Assembly: GCF_001983175.1 (NCBI RefSeq)
Contig: NZ_MNPW01000015.1
Span: 62,001-126,000 of the forward strand
Origin: Pseudomonas cedrina subsp. cedrina
GTDB lineage: Bacteria; Pseudomonadota; Gammaproteobacteria; Pseudomonadales; Pseudomonadaceae
Direction of reading: 5' to 3'
Length of the DNA stretch: 64,000 nucleotides
The notes beneath the pieces are model-generated. The model did not search any database. It saw only the letters and a program-made list of their open reading frames with translations, and had not been told where the DNA came from. Numbering within the stretch: position 1 is the stretch's first letter; each line of letters starts with the position of its first letter. Of this stretch, positions 1 to 8,897 are shown piece by piece. Made by a program: the position numbers and the translations under genes.

Positions 1-1083
1 CCCGAAGTCCCGCTGGTTGCCGGCGTGGTGGACCTGTTCCGCAGCCGTGGCCTGGACTGCTTCGGCCCCACCGCCGGCGCTGCCCAGCTCGAAGGTTCCA
101 AGGCATTCACCAAGGATTTCCTGGCCCGCCACAAGATCCCGACCGCCGACTACCAGAACTTCACCGAAATCGAGCCGGCCCTGGCTTACCTGCGTGAAAA
201 AGGTGCGCCGATCGTGATCAAGGCCGATGGCCTGGCCGCCGGCAAAGGCGTGATCGTGGCGATGACCCTGCAGGAAGCCGAAGACGCCGTGCGCGACATG
301 CTCGCCGGCAACGCCTTTGGTGACGCCGGTTCGCGCGTGGTGATCGAGGAGTTCCTCGACGGCGAAGAAGCCAGCTTTATCGTAATGGTCGACGGCAAGA
401 ACGTCTTGCCGATGGCCACCAGCCAGGACCATAAACGCGTCGGCGACGGCGACACCGGCCCCAACACCGGCGGCATGGGTGCCTACTCCCCTGCCCCGGT
501 CGTCACCGCCCAGGTGCACCAGCGCGTAATGGACCTGGTGATCTGGCCGACCGTGCGTGGCATGGCCGACGAAGGCAATGTGTACACCGGTTTCCTGTAC
601 GCCGGCCTGATGATCGACAAAGCCGGCAACCCGAAAGTCATCGAGTTCAACTGCCGCTTCGGCGATCCGGAAACCCAACCGGTGATGCTGCGTCTGCAAT
701 CGAGCCTGGTGCTGCTGGTGGAAGCCGCGCTGGCCCAGGCCCTGGACAAGGTTGAAGCGCAGTGGGATCCACGCCCAAGCGTCGGCATTGTGCTGGCGGC
801 CGGTGGCTACCCGGCGGACTACGCCAAGGGTGACGTCATTGACGGCCTCGACGCCGCCGCCAAGCTGGAAGGCAAGGTGTTCCATGCGGGCACCGCGCTC
901 AAGGATGGCCAGGTCGTGACCGCCGGTGGTCGTGTGCTGTGCGCCACCGCCATGGGCGCCAGTGTCGACGCCGCGCAGCAACAGGCGTACAAACTGGCCG
1001 CGAAGATCGATTGGCAAGGCTGTTTCTACCGCAAGGACATCGGCTACCGCGCCATTGCCCGTGAACGTGGCGAAAACAGCTGA
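1..1083 (+). CDS. purD: Phosphoribosylamine--glycine ligase (GAR synthetase), 5' end missing
   Basis: Catalyses ATP-dependent joining of glycine to 5-phosphoribosylamine, the second step of de novo purine synthesis, in the cytoplasm. The reading frame is open from the first base of the window, so roughly 70 N-terminal residues lie outside it; 360 residues are visible. The visible part contains the ATP-grasp domain, with the strings FGPTAGAAQLEGSKAFTK, IKADGLAAGKGV, SQDHKRVGDGDTGPNTGGMG and EFNCRFGDPETQP, all nearly identical to what I remember of E. coli PurD. It is followed by the C-terminal domain ending FYRKDIGYRAIARE. In Pseudomonas purD is normally followed by retS, as here. The identification is safe. 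Confidence 0.98.
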   Translation, partial: PEVPLVAGVVDLFRSRGLDCFGPTAGAAQLEGSKAFTKDFLARHKIPTADYQNFTEIEPALAYLREKGAPIVIKADGLAAGKGVIVAMTLQEAEDAVRDMLAGNAFGDAGSRVVIEEFLDGEEASFIVMVDGKNVLPMATSQDHKRVGDGDTGPNTGGMGAYSPAPVVTAQVHQRVMDLVIWPTVRGMADEGNVYTGFLYAGLMIDKAGNPKVIEFNCRFGDPETQPVMLRLQSSLVLLVEAALAQALDKVEAQWDPRPSVGIVLAAGGYPADYAKGDVIDGLDAAAKLEGKVFHAGTALKDGQVVTAGGRVLCATAMGASVDAAQQQAYKLAAKIDWQGCFYRKDIGYRAIARERGENS

Positions 1084-1114
1084 TCCGTCGGCGTCAGTAC
1101 TATCCGTTCGGCTA

Positions 1115-1137
1115 GGCAGGGGCCCGTGGCCCTTGCC
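1115..1137 (+). terminator. Hairpin between purD and retS, possible terminator
   Basis: A 10-bp stem (GGCAGGGGCC, loop cgt, GGCCCTTGCC) with one non-Watson-Crick pair lies 32 bases after the purD stop. No T-run follows, so it is at best a weak or factor-assisted terminator; it could equally be an attenuating or mRNA-stabilising hairpin in front of retS. Confidence 0.35.
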
Positions 1138-1196
1138 GTATGCAGGCCTCCCCGCGCATAGTTAACGCGTGCATCAACCTACGAAGGGATTTCGCC

Positions 1197-3971
1197 GTGC
1201 GCTGGCTCAGGATCGCCATAGGTTTTACTGTCAGCCTGCTGACACTGCTCTGTTTGTTCCCGGCCCAGGCCGCGGCGCAAGGCAGTGGCTGGGCAGTATT
1301 GCTTGATGAACAGGCTGACCTGCAACTGAGCGATATCCGTTCCTCGCGCTACACCAATCAATTCAGCCCCATCGAACTGGACCGCATTACCGCCGCGCCG
1401 CCGGACGGTGCGTTGTGGGTGCGTTTCAAGCTGCAACCCGGCAAGCACGAACAAGTGCTGCGGGTATTCGCCCCGGACCTGTCGCACCTGAGCCTCTATG
1501 TACTGGACGGCGATGCTCTGGTGGAACAACAGAGCACCGGCACGCGCCAACCGCAGGCTGAGCGACCACTGCCCAGCAGTGACTTCATGCTGCCGATGCC
1601 CCAGAGCCAGAAGCCGCTCGACGTCTACCTGCGCCTGGTGTCGGAACACGAACTGCGCCCCTACATCACCCTGGAGCCGGCCGTGCTCGCCGCGGCCGAC
1701 CAGACCCAGACGCTGATCTACGGGCTGCTGTTCGGTTGCCTGCTGATGCTGATCCTGCACAACCTCACACGCTTCGCCTATCACCGCTCGCGCAGCAGCC
1801 TATGGTTGGCGGCCTGCGAAGTGTTGTTGATGCTCAGCCTGGCACTGCTGCTGAACCTGGTGGGCCCATGGTTGCCGAACTGGCACGCGGTCCAGGCCCC
1901 CGGCGCCTACCTGGCGTTGCTGCTGACCGCGCCGTGCGGGCTGATGTTTGCCTACCGCTTCTTCATGCCCCTGGGCCCGCATCCCCTGAACAAGCTGCTG
2001 ATGGCCGACATATTGTTCATCGTGTTGTGCGGCCTGCTCCTGTTATTCGTCAACACCCTGCCCCTGAACATCATTACCTACGTCCTGGTGGCCCTGGCCG
2101 GCTTGAGCATGCTGTTTGTCTCGGCCTATCACTGGCAGCAGGGCTATCGCCCGGCCCGCCTGTTCGTGGCGGCGATGGTGGTGTTCAACATCGGTACGCT
2201 GATCATCCTGCCGGCGCTGCTGGGCCTGACGATGGTGTCGCCCCAGGGCCTGATCGTCACGCTGCTGGCATTTATCTGCCTCAGCGGCCTGTTGATGAGC
2301 CTGGCGTTGGGCGAGCGCCAACGTGCGCTGGTCGAGGCGCGATTCAGCCTCAGCCGCGACCTGGCGGCGAGCAACGCCGAAATCGCCGCCAAGGCGGAGT
2401 TCCTGGCCAAGATCAGCCACGAAATCCGTACCCCCATGAATGGCGTGCTGGGCATGACCGAGCTGCTGCTGGGTACCCCGCTGTCGGTGAAACAGCGCGA
2501 CTACGTGCAGACCATCCACAGTGCGGGCAATGAGCTGCTTACCCTGATCAACGAAATTCTCGATATCTCCAAGCTGGAATCCGGCCAGATCGAGTTGGAT
2601 GACGTGCAGTTCGACCTTAATGCGCTGATCGAGGACTGCCTGAGCATCTTCCGCGCCAAGGCCGAACAGCAAAACGTCGAACTGATCAGCTTTATCCAGC
2701 CCCAGGTACCGCGCGTGATCAGCGGCGACCCGACGCGCCTGCGCCAGGCCATGTTGAGCCTGCTGGAGAACGCCCTGCAAAAAACCGATGAAGGCGAAGT
2801 GCTGATCGTGGTTGCCCTGGACGACCGCAGCACCCAGCCGCGCCTGCGCATTGCCGTACAAGACAGCGGCCTGCCGATGGAAGCGGCCGAGCGCGACGCC
2901 CTGCTGCACAGCGAATTGCACAGCAAGAACTTCTTCTCGGCCACCCGCTTGAACGGTCACCTGGGCCTGGTCATCGCCCGCCAGTTGATCCTGTTGATGA
3001 ACGGCGAGTTCGGGATCAAGAGCGGCAGCCATCAGGGCAGCACCCTGTGGCTGACCCTGCCGCTGGACCCGGAACGCCTGGAGCATCCGACCTCCGATCT
3101 CGACGGCCCGCTCAAAGGCGCCCGGGTGCTGGTGGTGGACGACAACGACACCTGCCGCAAAGTCCTGGTGCAGCAGTGCTCGGCCTGGGGCCTCAACGTC
3201 AGCGCCGTGCCCTCCGGCAAGGAAGCCCTGGCGCTGCTGCGCACCAAGGCGCACTTGCGTGATTACTTCGACGTGGTCCTGCTGGACCAGAACATGCCCG
3301 GCATGACCGGCATGCAACTGGCCGCGAAGATCAAGGAAGACCCGAGCCTGAACCACGACATCCTGCTGATCATGCTCACCGGCATCAGCAATGCGCCGAG
3401 CAAGATCATCGCGCGCAACTGCGGGATCAAACGCATCCTCGCCAAACCCGTGGCCGGTTATACGCTCAAGACCACTTTGGCCGACGAACTGACCCAGCGC
3501 AGCAAGGGCAACACAGCGCCTCGCGCGTTGCCCGGCGCACCGGCGGCCGTCACCGTACCCAGCGATTTCCGTATTCTGGTGGCCGAAGACAACAGCATTT
3601 CCACCAAAGTAATCCGCGGCATGCTCGGCAAACTCAACCTCGACCCGGACACCGCCAGCAATGGCGAAGAAGCGCTGGAGGCGATGAAGGCCCAGCGCTA
3701 TGACCTGGTATTGATGGACTGCGAAATGCCGATCCTCGATGGCTTCTCGGCGACGCAGCAATTGCGCGCCTGGGAAGTCAGCCACCAGCGCATTCGCACG
3801 CCGGTGGTGGCGCTGACGGCGCACATCCTGTCGGAACACAAGGAACGGGCACGCCAAGCCGGGATGGACGGGCACATGGCCAAGCCGGTGGAGTTGTCGC
3901 AGTTGCGTGAACTGGTGGAGTTCTGGGTGGCGCAGCGTCAGCAGAAGCAAGAGCACAGCACTGTTTCCTGA
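1197..3971 (+). CDS. retS: Hybrid sensor histidine kinase RetS
   Basis: Inner-membrane regulator that in Pseudomonas blocks the GacS kinase and so controls the switch between acute and biofilm lifestyles. The order is: signal peptide (about 1-26), periplasmic 7TMR-DISM sensor domain (about 30-160), seven hydrophobic helices (about 180-385), HisKA with H-box histidine at 408 (ISHEIRTPMNG), an ATPase domain, then two receiver domains with phosphoacceptor aspartates near 697 and 841. The G1 box reads DSGLPM, lacking the usual DxGxG glycines. I chose GTG at 1197 because AAGGGA lies 7 bases upstream and the protein then starts directly with a signal peptide; an ATG at 1140 in the same frame would add 19 unlikely residues. 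Position directly after purD supports RetS over other hybrid kinases. Confidence 0.92.
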   Translation: MRWLRIAIGFTVSLLTLLCLFPAQAAAQGSGWAVLLDEQADLQLSDIRSSRYTNQFSPIELDRITAAPPDGALWVRFKLQPGKHEQVLRVFAPDLSHLSLYVLDGDALVEQQSTGTRQPQAERPLPSSDFMLPMPQSQKPLDVYLRLVSEHELRPYITLEPAVLAAADQTQTLIYGLLFGCLLMLILHNLTRFAYHRSRSSLWLAACEVLLMLSLALLLNLVGPWLPNWHAVQAPGAYLALLLTAPCGLMFAYRFFMPLGPHPLNKLLMADILFIVLCGLLLLFVNTLPLNIITYVLVALAGLSMLFVSAYHWQQGYRPARLFVAAMVVFNIGTLIILPALLGLTMVSPQGLIVTLLAFICLSGLLMSLALGERQRALVEARFSLSRDLAASNAEIAAKAEFLAKISHEIRTPMNGVLGMTELLLGTPLSVKQRDYVQTIHSAGNELLTLINEILDISKLESGQIELDDVQFDLNALIEDCLSIFRAKAEQQNVELISFIQPQVPRVISGDPTRLRQAMLSLLENALQKTDEGEVLIVVALDDRSTQPRLRIAVQDSGLPMEAAERDALLHSELHSKNFFSATRLNGHLGLVIARQLILLMNGEFGIKSGSHQGSTLWLTLPLDPERLEHPTSDLDGPLKGARVLVVDDNDTCRKVLVQQCSAWGLNVSAVPSGKEALALLRTKAHLRDYFDVVLLDQNMPGMTGMQLAAKIKEDPSLNHDILLIMLTGISNAPSKIIARNCGIKRILAKPVAGYTLKTTLADELTQRSKGNTAPRALPGAPAAVTVPSDFRILVAEDNSISTKVIRGMLGKLNLDPDTASNGEEALEAMKAQRYDLVLMDCEMPILDGFSATQQLRAWEVSHQRIRTPVVALTAHILSEHKERARQAGMDGHMAKPVELSQLRELVEFWVAQRQQKQEHSTVS

Positions 3972-3988
3972 CTTGGAATGCTCTCCCC

Positions 3989-4237
3989 TGTGGGAGCTGG
4001 CTTGCCTGCGATAGCCATAGGTATCTACACAATTTTCAGAGGGCTGACAAATCTCCCTGTAGTGAGCGGGCTTGTCCCGCGCTGGGCTGCGAAGCGGCCC
4101 CAAACCAGGCGGATTGGGTTTGTCTGAACTGCGCGGTGTCTCTATTGGGGCGGCTTCGCCACCCAGCGCGGGACAAGCCCGCTCACTACAAAAATGTGTA
4201 GATACCTATGGCTATCGCAGGCAAGCCAGCTCCCACA
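3989..4237. repeat. Composite REP/MITE element, copy 1
   Basis: This fills most of the 320-base gap between retS and the next gene. A 43-bp perfect outer inverted repeat (3989-4031 and 4195-4237) starts with the REP sequence TGTGGGAGCTGGCTTGCC and ends with AGCCATAGGTATCTACACA. Inside lies a second inverted-repeat unit (4058-4190) whose ends read TGTAGTGAGCGGGCTTG and its complement. The same nested arrangement occurs at 29251-29540, where the inner core is in the opposite orientation. Confidence 0.9.
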
Positions 4238-4293
4238 TTTGACCGGTTTCGCCTGATAGACTCGACCCATCTCCCCTGCCGCGAGCCACCTCC

Positions 4294-4890
4294 ATGCTCC
4301 ACGTGTTATTCAGCGTCTACCTGAAAATGCTCGTGCTCTACAGCCCGTTCTTCGTGCTGTCCTGCTTTATCAGCCTCACCCGTGGCTACTCCAGCAAAGA
4401 GCGGCGGCGCCTGGCCTGGAAAGTGGCGCTGGCGACCCTGGTGTCGAGCGTGTTGCTCTACCTGTTCGGCCGGGTGATTTTCAGTGTGTTCGGCATCACC
4501 GTGGACGCGTTCCGCATCGGCGCCGGCAGCGTGCTGTTTATCTCCGCGCTGGGCATGGCGCAGGGCAAGTCGGCCGTGCAGACCGACAACGTACAGCAGG
4601 ACGTGACCATCGTGCCACTGACCATCCCCCTCACCGTCGGCCCCGGCACCATCGGGGCGCTGTTGGTGATGGGCGTAAGCCAGCCACACTGGGACGACAA
4701 GCTCACCGCCATCCTCAGTATCGCCCTGGCCAGCCTCACGGTCGGCGTGGTGCTGTACCTGTCCAACCGTATCGAGCGCATCCTCGGCGACCAGGGCTTG
4801 CAGATTGTCAGTCGGTTGATGGGGTTGTTCGTGTGCGCCCTGGCCGCGCAAATCATCTTTACCGGCGTACGCGGCTACCTAGTGCCCTAG
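4294..4890 (+). CDS. MarC family (UPF0056) integral membrane protein
   Basis: A 198-residue protein with about six hydrophobic segments and the MarC-family signature around residues 85-125 (GMAQGKSA ... TIVPLTIPLTVGPGTIG). The family is widespread; its transport substrate is not established, and the old link to multiple antibiotic resistance is not supported by later work. Length matches the family. Its stop codon overlaps by four bases the stop of the converging gene that follows. No terminator is visible, so the two transcripts probably run into each other. Confidence 0.85.
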   Translation: MLHVLFSVYLKMLVLYSPFFVLSCFISLTRGYSSKERRRLAWKVALATLVSSVLLYLFGRVIFSVFGITVDAFRIGAGSVLFISALGMAQGKSAVQTDNVQQDVTIVPLTIPLTVGPGTIGALLVMGVSQPHWDDKLTAILSIALASLTVGVVLYLSNRIERILGDQGLQIVSRLMGLFVCALAAQIIFTGVRGYLVP

Positions 4891-5666
4891 ATCCGGTACT
4901 TGGCGATGGCCAGCCGCACCTTGTCACCTGCGCTCTCGCGCATCAGTTGCAGGGTCTTTTCGTTGATCAGCGAAGTGTTCAGCACCAGGCACGTCTGCCC
5001 ACTGAAAGCTTCGAACGAGGAGCTGTCCCATTCCAGAAATGGCAACCCGACCTGCTTGCTCACGCTGTGGGTGCTGTAAGTCACCAGCACCATTTTCAAT
5101 TCGCCCTCCATCTCGGCACAGGACGCCAGGCCGAAATCCGCGCCCTGGTGCACCGTGCTGTTGCGCTTGAACAACTCGAACGTCGCCGGTGTCTGCTTCA
5201 ACGCCTCCAATGCATCGGCCGCCAACCTGGGCAGAGCCGCCAGCAGTGGCGCAGACAAGGACGTCGACCCCAGCAGGGCCGCAATGATACCCAGCACCTG
5301 GGACTGCACGGTCAGCCCCTTGCCTGAACGCGACACCCGCTCGAAGCGGCTGCGCACCGGCAGCCAGCCCAAGCCGGTCATCACCTTGATGAACTCCTCG
5401 TACCAACCCTCGGTACCGCGCTGGATGTGCAACACATCGCTGACATAGCTGCTGGCCAGCAGATAGCTCTTGCGGATGTATTCCCGGTTCAGCCCCGACA
5501 AGCCATCGGCAAACGAGATCACGCCGTTGTTGACCACCGCCGCGTTGAAGTCGTCTTCGCTGTCCGGCGCGCAAGGCTCACCCGTTCCCGGCGCTCCGGG
5601 CAACTTGTAGGCGGCAATCAATTTGCGCCTTTTTGTACTGTTGATCCTTCTGTGATGTCGCTCCAT
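4887..5666 (-). CDS. Hypothetical protein, 259 residues
   Basis: I do not recognise this protein. The ATG at 5666 is preceded by GTGGAG seven bases upstream; longer in-frame starts up to 5789 would add a Cys/Gly-rich stretch with no ribosome site. The N-terminus is basic (RRINSTKRRKL). A central hydrophobic stretch (QSQVLGIIAALLGSTSLSAPLLAALPRLA) could be a membrane helix hairpin, and the C-terminal third is a mixed alpha/beta sequence ending IAKYRI. No signal peptide is evident. It is transcribed towards the MarC gene and shares no operon with it. Codon use looks like its neighbours, so it is probably a real gene. Confidence 0.6.
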   Translation of the reverse strand: MERHHRRINSTKRRKLIAAYKLPGAPGTGEPCAPDSEDDFNAAVVNNGVISFADGLSGLNREYIRKSYLLASSYVSDVLHIQRGTEGWYEEFIKVMTGLGWLPVRSRFERVSRSGKGLTVQSQVLGIIAALLGSTSLSAPLLAALPRLAADALEALKQTPATFELFKRNSTVHQGADFGLASCAEMEGELKMVLVTYSTHSVSKQVGLPFLEWDSSSFEAFSGQTCLVLNTSLINEKTLQLMRESAGDKVRLAIAKYRI

Positions 5667-5823
5667 TTTGACTCTCCACAAGCACCCCAACTCGGGGCTT
5701 ATGTTCACCCTAGTCCACCCGCCGACGGACTTGCCAGACGACAAACATCCCTTGAGGCAGCACGGCAAACCGCAGCGCCCAGGGATCACGCGGGGTCGCC
5801 GGCACGTGTGCAGAAGTCTTCGC

Positions 5824-5879
5824 GAAAAAAAGAAAAAGCCCCGGACAACGCCAGGAAATTCCCTGGGTCATTCGGAGCT
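5824..5879 (-). terminator. Intrinsic terminator of the cobGHIJ operon
   Basis: Read on the minus strand just after the cobJ stop: a 7-bp stem AGCTCCG/CGGGGCT enclosing a second hairpin CCAGG/CCTGG, followed directly by TTTTTCTTTTTTT. This is a textbook Rho-independent terminator in the right place for the leftward cobalamin operon. Confidence 0.85.
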
Positions 5880-5902
5880 TTCCGGCGCCTGAAGGGCCGC
5901 TT

Positions 5903-7540
5903 TCAGCCGGCGGGTTTCTCGCCGTACCAGCGCGGCGTGTACACCCACTCACCACCACCGGCACGGGGGAAGGTGCAGGTGGTGGACGAGCCGATCAGCA
6001 CCATGGTGCGCATGTCCACCTGCTCCGGCGTCAGTTGCCCCAGCGTGGTGACGCGCAGGGTCTGCCCCGGCCGGCCGATATCACGGCCCAGCACCACAGG
6101 CGTCTCAGGCGTGCGATGCAGCGCGACGATTTCCAGCGCACGCCCCAACTGCCACGGCCGCGAACGCGAGATCGGGTTGTAGAACGCCAGCGCCAGGTCG
6201 GCCTGGGATGCCAGGTCCAGGCGCTTTTCGATAATCGACCAGGGCTTGAGGTTGTCCGACAGCGACATCACGCAGAAGTCATGCCCCAGCGGAGCACCGG
6301 CCTGGGCCGCTGTAGCCAGTGAGGCCGAGACGCCGGGCAGAATCTGCAGGTCGACCTGATGCCAGGCCGGGTCGCTGGACTCATGCAAGGCCTCGAGCAC
6401 CGCCGCGGCCATGGCGAACACGCCAGGGTCGCCGGACGACACCACCACCACCGAACGGCCCTGGGCCGCCAGTTCGAAGGCATGGCGCGCACGCTGCATC
6501 TCTTCACGGTTGTCGGTGCAGTGCTGCACCTGATCGTCGCGAAACGGCCCGGCCATACGCACGTAGGTTTCGTAGCCGAGCACGTCGGTGCAACGCGTCA
6601 GTTCGGCTTTCACCGCCGGCACCCTCAATTCGGCGGCGCCCGGGCCCAGGCCGATCACAGCGAGGCGGCCACGGGCGCGACCGACTTGCGACAGGTCCAA
6701 GGGCTGCTCGGCGACGCTGACGACGATATCGGCGTCCTGCGCGAGATTACTGAAACGCAGCGGCACGCCCAGTTCCAACGCGGCTTCATGCAACGACGCT
6801 TCGGCCATCTGCGTGTCACTGGCCAGCAGGCAGGCCAGGGATTGCACGGCGATACCCGCGTCATGCAACGCGGCCCGCACACGTTCCGCCAATTGCGCGC
6901 CCGGCTTGCACGCCACGCACACCGTCTTCGGATAGATCAACAATTCGTCGGCCGCAGGTACCCGCTTGGCACTGCCCACATGAATGGCCAGGCGCGCCTG
7001 TTGATCCTGCGGCAGGTTGGCCTGCTCCAGCCACGGCGCCACGCCTTCGATGCGCACGCTCTCGCCGGCCAGCAAGTCCGAGACAAAGCGCTTGCCCAGT
7101 TCCAGATCAGCCAACGCATAACCCGCGGGCGGGTTGAGCAGGCAGGTGCCGAAACGCAACTCGCCACTGGTGGTAATGGCAGCCGCCACGCCCAGCGCAG
7201 CGGCGATCTCACGCGCCATCACATTCACACCGCCCAGGCCGCCGAGCAGCGGCACCACGGCGCTGCCGTCTTCGGCCACGGCGAGCACAGCGGGCTCTTC
7301 GCCCTTTTCCAGCAGCAGCGGCGCCAGCGTGCGGATCACAATGCCGGCGGCACACAGGGCAATCAGCGGCGTGCCTTGCTGGTAGAGCTGACGCAGCGTG
7401 GCGCCGAACTCGATGTAAGCGTGGTCAGCACCCTCGACCCGCCCGACCAAACCGTGGATCGCAGCACCGGGGTACAGCTGCTGGATCTTGCGCGCAGTGG
7501 CCAGGCTGCCCTGGCCGAGGATGACAATCGCCGGACGCAT
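5903..7540 (-). CDS. cobJ: CbiG-CobJ fusion: precorrin-3B C17-methyltransferase with CbiG-like N-terminal half
   Basis: Makes precorrin-4 from precorrin-3B by SAM-dependent C17 methylation and ring contraction. The 545-residue protein has two parts: residues 1 to about 290 resemble CbiG (GQGSLATARKIQQLYPGA, LIALCAAGIVIRTLAPLL, GGLGGVNVMAREIA). From about 295 it is a CobJ/CbiH methyltransferase (RLAVIGLGPG, VVVVSSGDPGVFAMA, LPGVSASLATAAQ, AFYNPISRSR). Stand-alone CobJ is about 250 residues; the fused form is usual in Pseudomonas. The ATG overlaps the cobI stop by one base (TGATG), indicating translational coupling. Last gene before the operon terminator. Confidence 0.93.
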   Translation of the reverse strand: MRPAIVILGQGSLATARKIQQLYPGAAIHGLVGRVEGADHAYIEFGATLRQLYQQGTPLIALCAAGIVIRTLAPLLLEKGEEPAVLAVAEDGSAVVPLLGGLGGVNVMAREIAAALGVAAAITTSGELRFGTCLLNPPAGYALADLELGKRFVSDLLAGESVRIEGVAPWLEQANLPQDQQARLAIHVGSAKRVPAADELLIYPKTVCVACKPGAQLAERVRAALHDAGIAVQSLACLLASDTQMAEASLHEAALELGVPLRFSNLAQDADIVVSVAEQPLDLSQVGRARGRLAVIGLGPGAAELRVPAVKAELTRCTDVLGYETYVRMAGPFRDDQVQHCTDNREEMQRARHAFELAAQGRSVVVVSSGDPGVFAMAAAVLEALHESSDPAWHQVDLQILPGVSASLATAAQAGAPLGHDFCVMSLSDNLKPWSIIEKRLDLASQADLALAFYNPISRSRPWQLGRALEIVALHRTPETPVVLGRDIGRPGQTLRVTTLGQLTPEQVDMRTMVLIGSSTTCTFPRAGGGEWVYTPRWYGEKPAG

Positions 7541-8271
7541 CAACCTTGCCACCGTTCGCCAGGCACGATGATCAGCGAGAAGTACGGCGACGACATCGGC
7601 TCCACCTGGTCCAGCGGCACGATCTTCTGGTTAGCCATGGTCGCGCGTTCCACGTACAGCGCACGCTCGGCCAGGCCGAGTTCTTCGAGCACCTGGCGCA
7701 CTTTCGGGAAATTGCGCCCCAGCTTCATGATCACGGCTGCGTCGGCGTCCGCCAAACGGCGCTTGAGGTCTTCGTGGGGCAATACGCCGGAGAGCACCGA
7801 CAGGCTCTGGTTGCGATACACCAGCGGCGCGCCCAGCACCGAGGCGCCGCCGAGCATTGAGCACACGCCGGGGATAACCTGCGCGTCGTAGCGCTCGGCC
7901 AAACGGTCATGCAGGTACATGTAGGAGCCGTAGAAGAACGGGTCGCCTTCACAGATCACCGCCACATCGCGGCCGGCGTCCAGATGCGCGGCCACGCCAA
8001 CGCTGGCGGTGTCGTAGAAATCGCTGATCACCTGCTCGTAGGACAGCGGCGCCGGCAACGCCTCGGTGGTCACCGGGTACACCAGCGGCATCAGGGTTTG
8101 TTGCGGCACCAGATGATCCTCAATGATGCCGAAGGCGTTGCCCTTCTTGCCCTTGGCCACGAAGTACGCCACCACTGGCGATTCGCGCAGCAGGCGCAGG
8201 GCCTTGAGGGTGATCAGTTCGGGGTCGCCGGGGCCCACGCCCAGGCCGATCAAACGTCCGCGTGGGTGCAT
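7540..8271 (-). CDS. cobI: Precorrin-2 C20-methyltransferase
   Basis: Adds a methyl group to C20 of precorrin-2, giving precorrin-3A, in the aerobic cobalamin pathway. The 243 residues match the usual length. N-terminal RLIGLGVGPGDPELITLKA is the tetrapyrrole methylase start motif; ICEGDPFFYGSYMYLHDRL and VIPGVCSMLGGASVLGAPL form the SAM and substrate sites. Both ends overlap neighbours as TGATG, so translation of cobH, cobI and cobJ is coupled. Confidence 0.95.
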   Translation of the reverse strand: MHPRGRLIGLGVGPGDPELITLKALRLLRESPVVAYFVAKGKKGNAFGIIEDHLVPQQTLMPLVYPVTTEALPAPLSYEQVISDFYDTASVGVAAHLDAGRDVAVICEGDPFFYGSYMYLHDRLAERYDAQVIPGVCSMLGGASVLGAPLVYRNQSLSVLSGVLPHEDLKRRLADADAAVIMKLGRNFPKVRQVLEELGLAERALYVERATMANQKIVPLDQVEPMSSPYFSLIIVPGERWQG

Positions 8272-8897
8272 CACTCGACCTCCGTGGCCAGGGCATTCAC
8301 CGCGGCGGCGGCCATCGCGCTGCCGCCCAGGCGGCCCTGCATGATCACGAACGGCACGCCACGGCTGTCGGCGGCGAGCATCGCCTTGGATTCGGCGGCC
8401 CCCACGAAACCCACCGGGAAGCCAAGGATCAACGCCGGTTTCGGCGCGCCGGCATCGAGCATTTCGAGCAGGTAAAACAAGGCGGTCGGTGCGTTGCCGA
8501 TCACCACTACGCTGCCTTCCAGGTGCGGGCGCCACAGCTCCAGCGCGGCGGCGGAACGGGTGTTACCCAGTTGCCGCGCCAGCTCGGGCACGCTGTCGTC
8601 GCGCAAGGTGCAGATCACCGGGTTATTGGCCGGCAGCCGCGCACGGGTCACGCCTTCGGAGACCATCCGCGCATCGCACAGAATCGGCGCGCCCGCCGCG
8701 AGTGCATCGCGCCCGGCCTTGCCCGCACCTGCGGAAAATTGCAGGCCGTCGATGGCGTCGACCATGCCGCAGGCATGGATCACCCGCACCGCGAGCTTCT
8801 CCAAATCAGCCGGGATACGCTCCAACTTGGCTTCCGCGCGAATAATGGCGAAGGAGTTGCGATAGATCTCCTGACCGTCGCGGATGTAATCAATCAT
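8271..8897 (-). CDS. cobH: Precorrin-8X methylmutase
   Basis: Moves the C11 methyl group to C12, turning precorrin-8X into hydrogenobyrinic acid. The 208-residue protein has the family signatures RVIHACGMVD (catalytic histidine), ILCDARMVSEGVTRARL, VVIGNAPTALFYLLEML and PALILGFPVGFVGAAESK. The ATG at 8897 lies inside the last codons of cobG, an 8-base overlap. An in-frame upstream extension to 8945 would be part of the cobG coding sequence and is not used. Confidence 0.96.
   Translation of the reverse strand: MIDYIRDGQEIYRNSFAIIRAEAKLERIPADLEKLAVRVIHACGMVDAIDGLQFSAGAGKAGRDALAAGAPILCDARMVSEGVTRARLPANNPVICTLRDDSVPELARQLGNTRSAAALELWRPHLEGSVVVIGNAPTALFYLLEMLDAGAPKPALILGFPVGFVGAAESKAMLAADSRGVPFVIMQGRLGGSAMAAAAVNALATEVE

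Noticed and set aside
2043..4103. Long minus-strand open frame (686 codons) opposite retS
   Set aside because: It is antisense to a well-supported gene, runs through the repeat region, and its His/Gln/Arg-rich composition is the usual artefact of GC-rich third positions on the opposite strand.
6359..7891. Plus-strand open frame of 510 codons opposite cobJ and cobI
   Set aside because: Shadow of two well-recognised cobalamin genes; no ribosome site and no recognisable domain.
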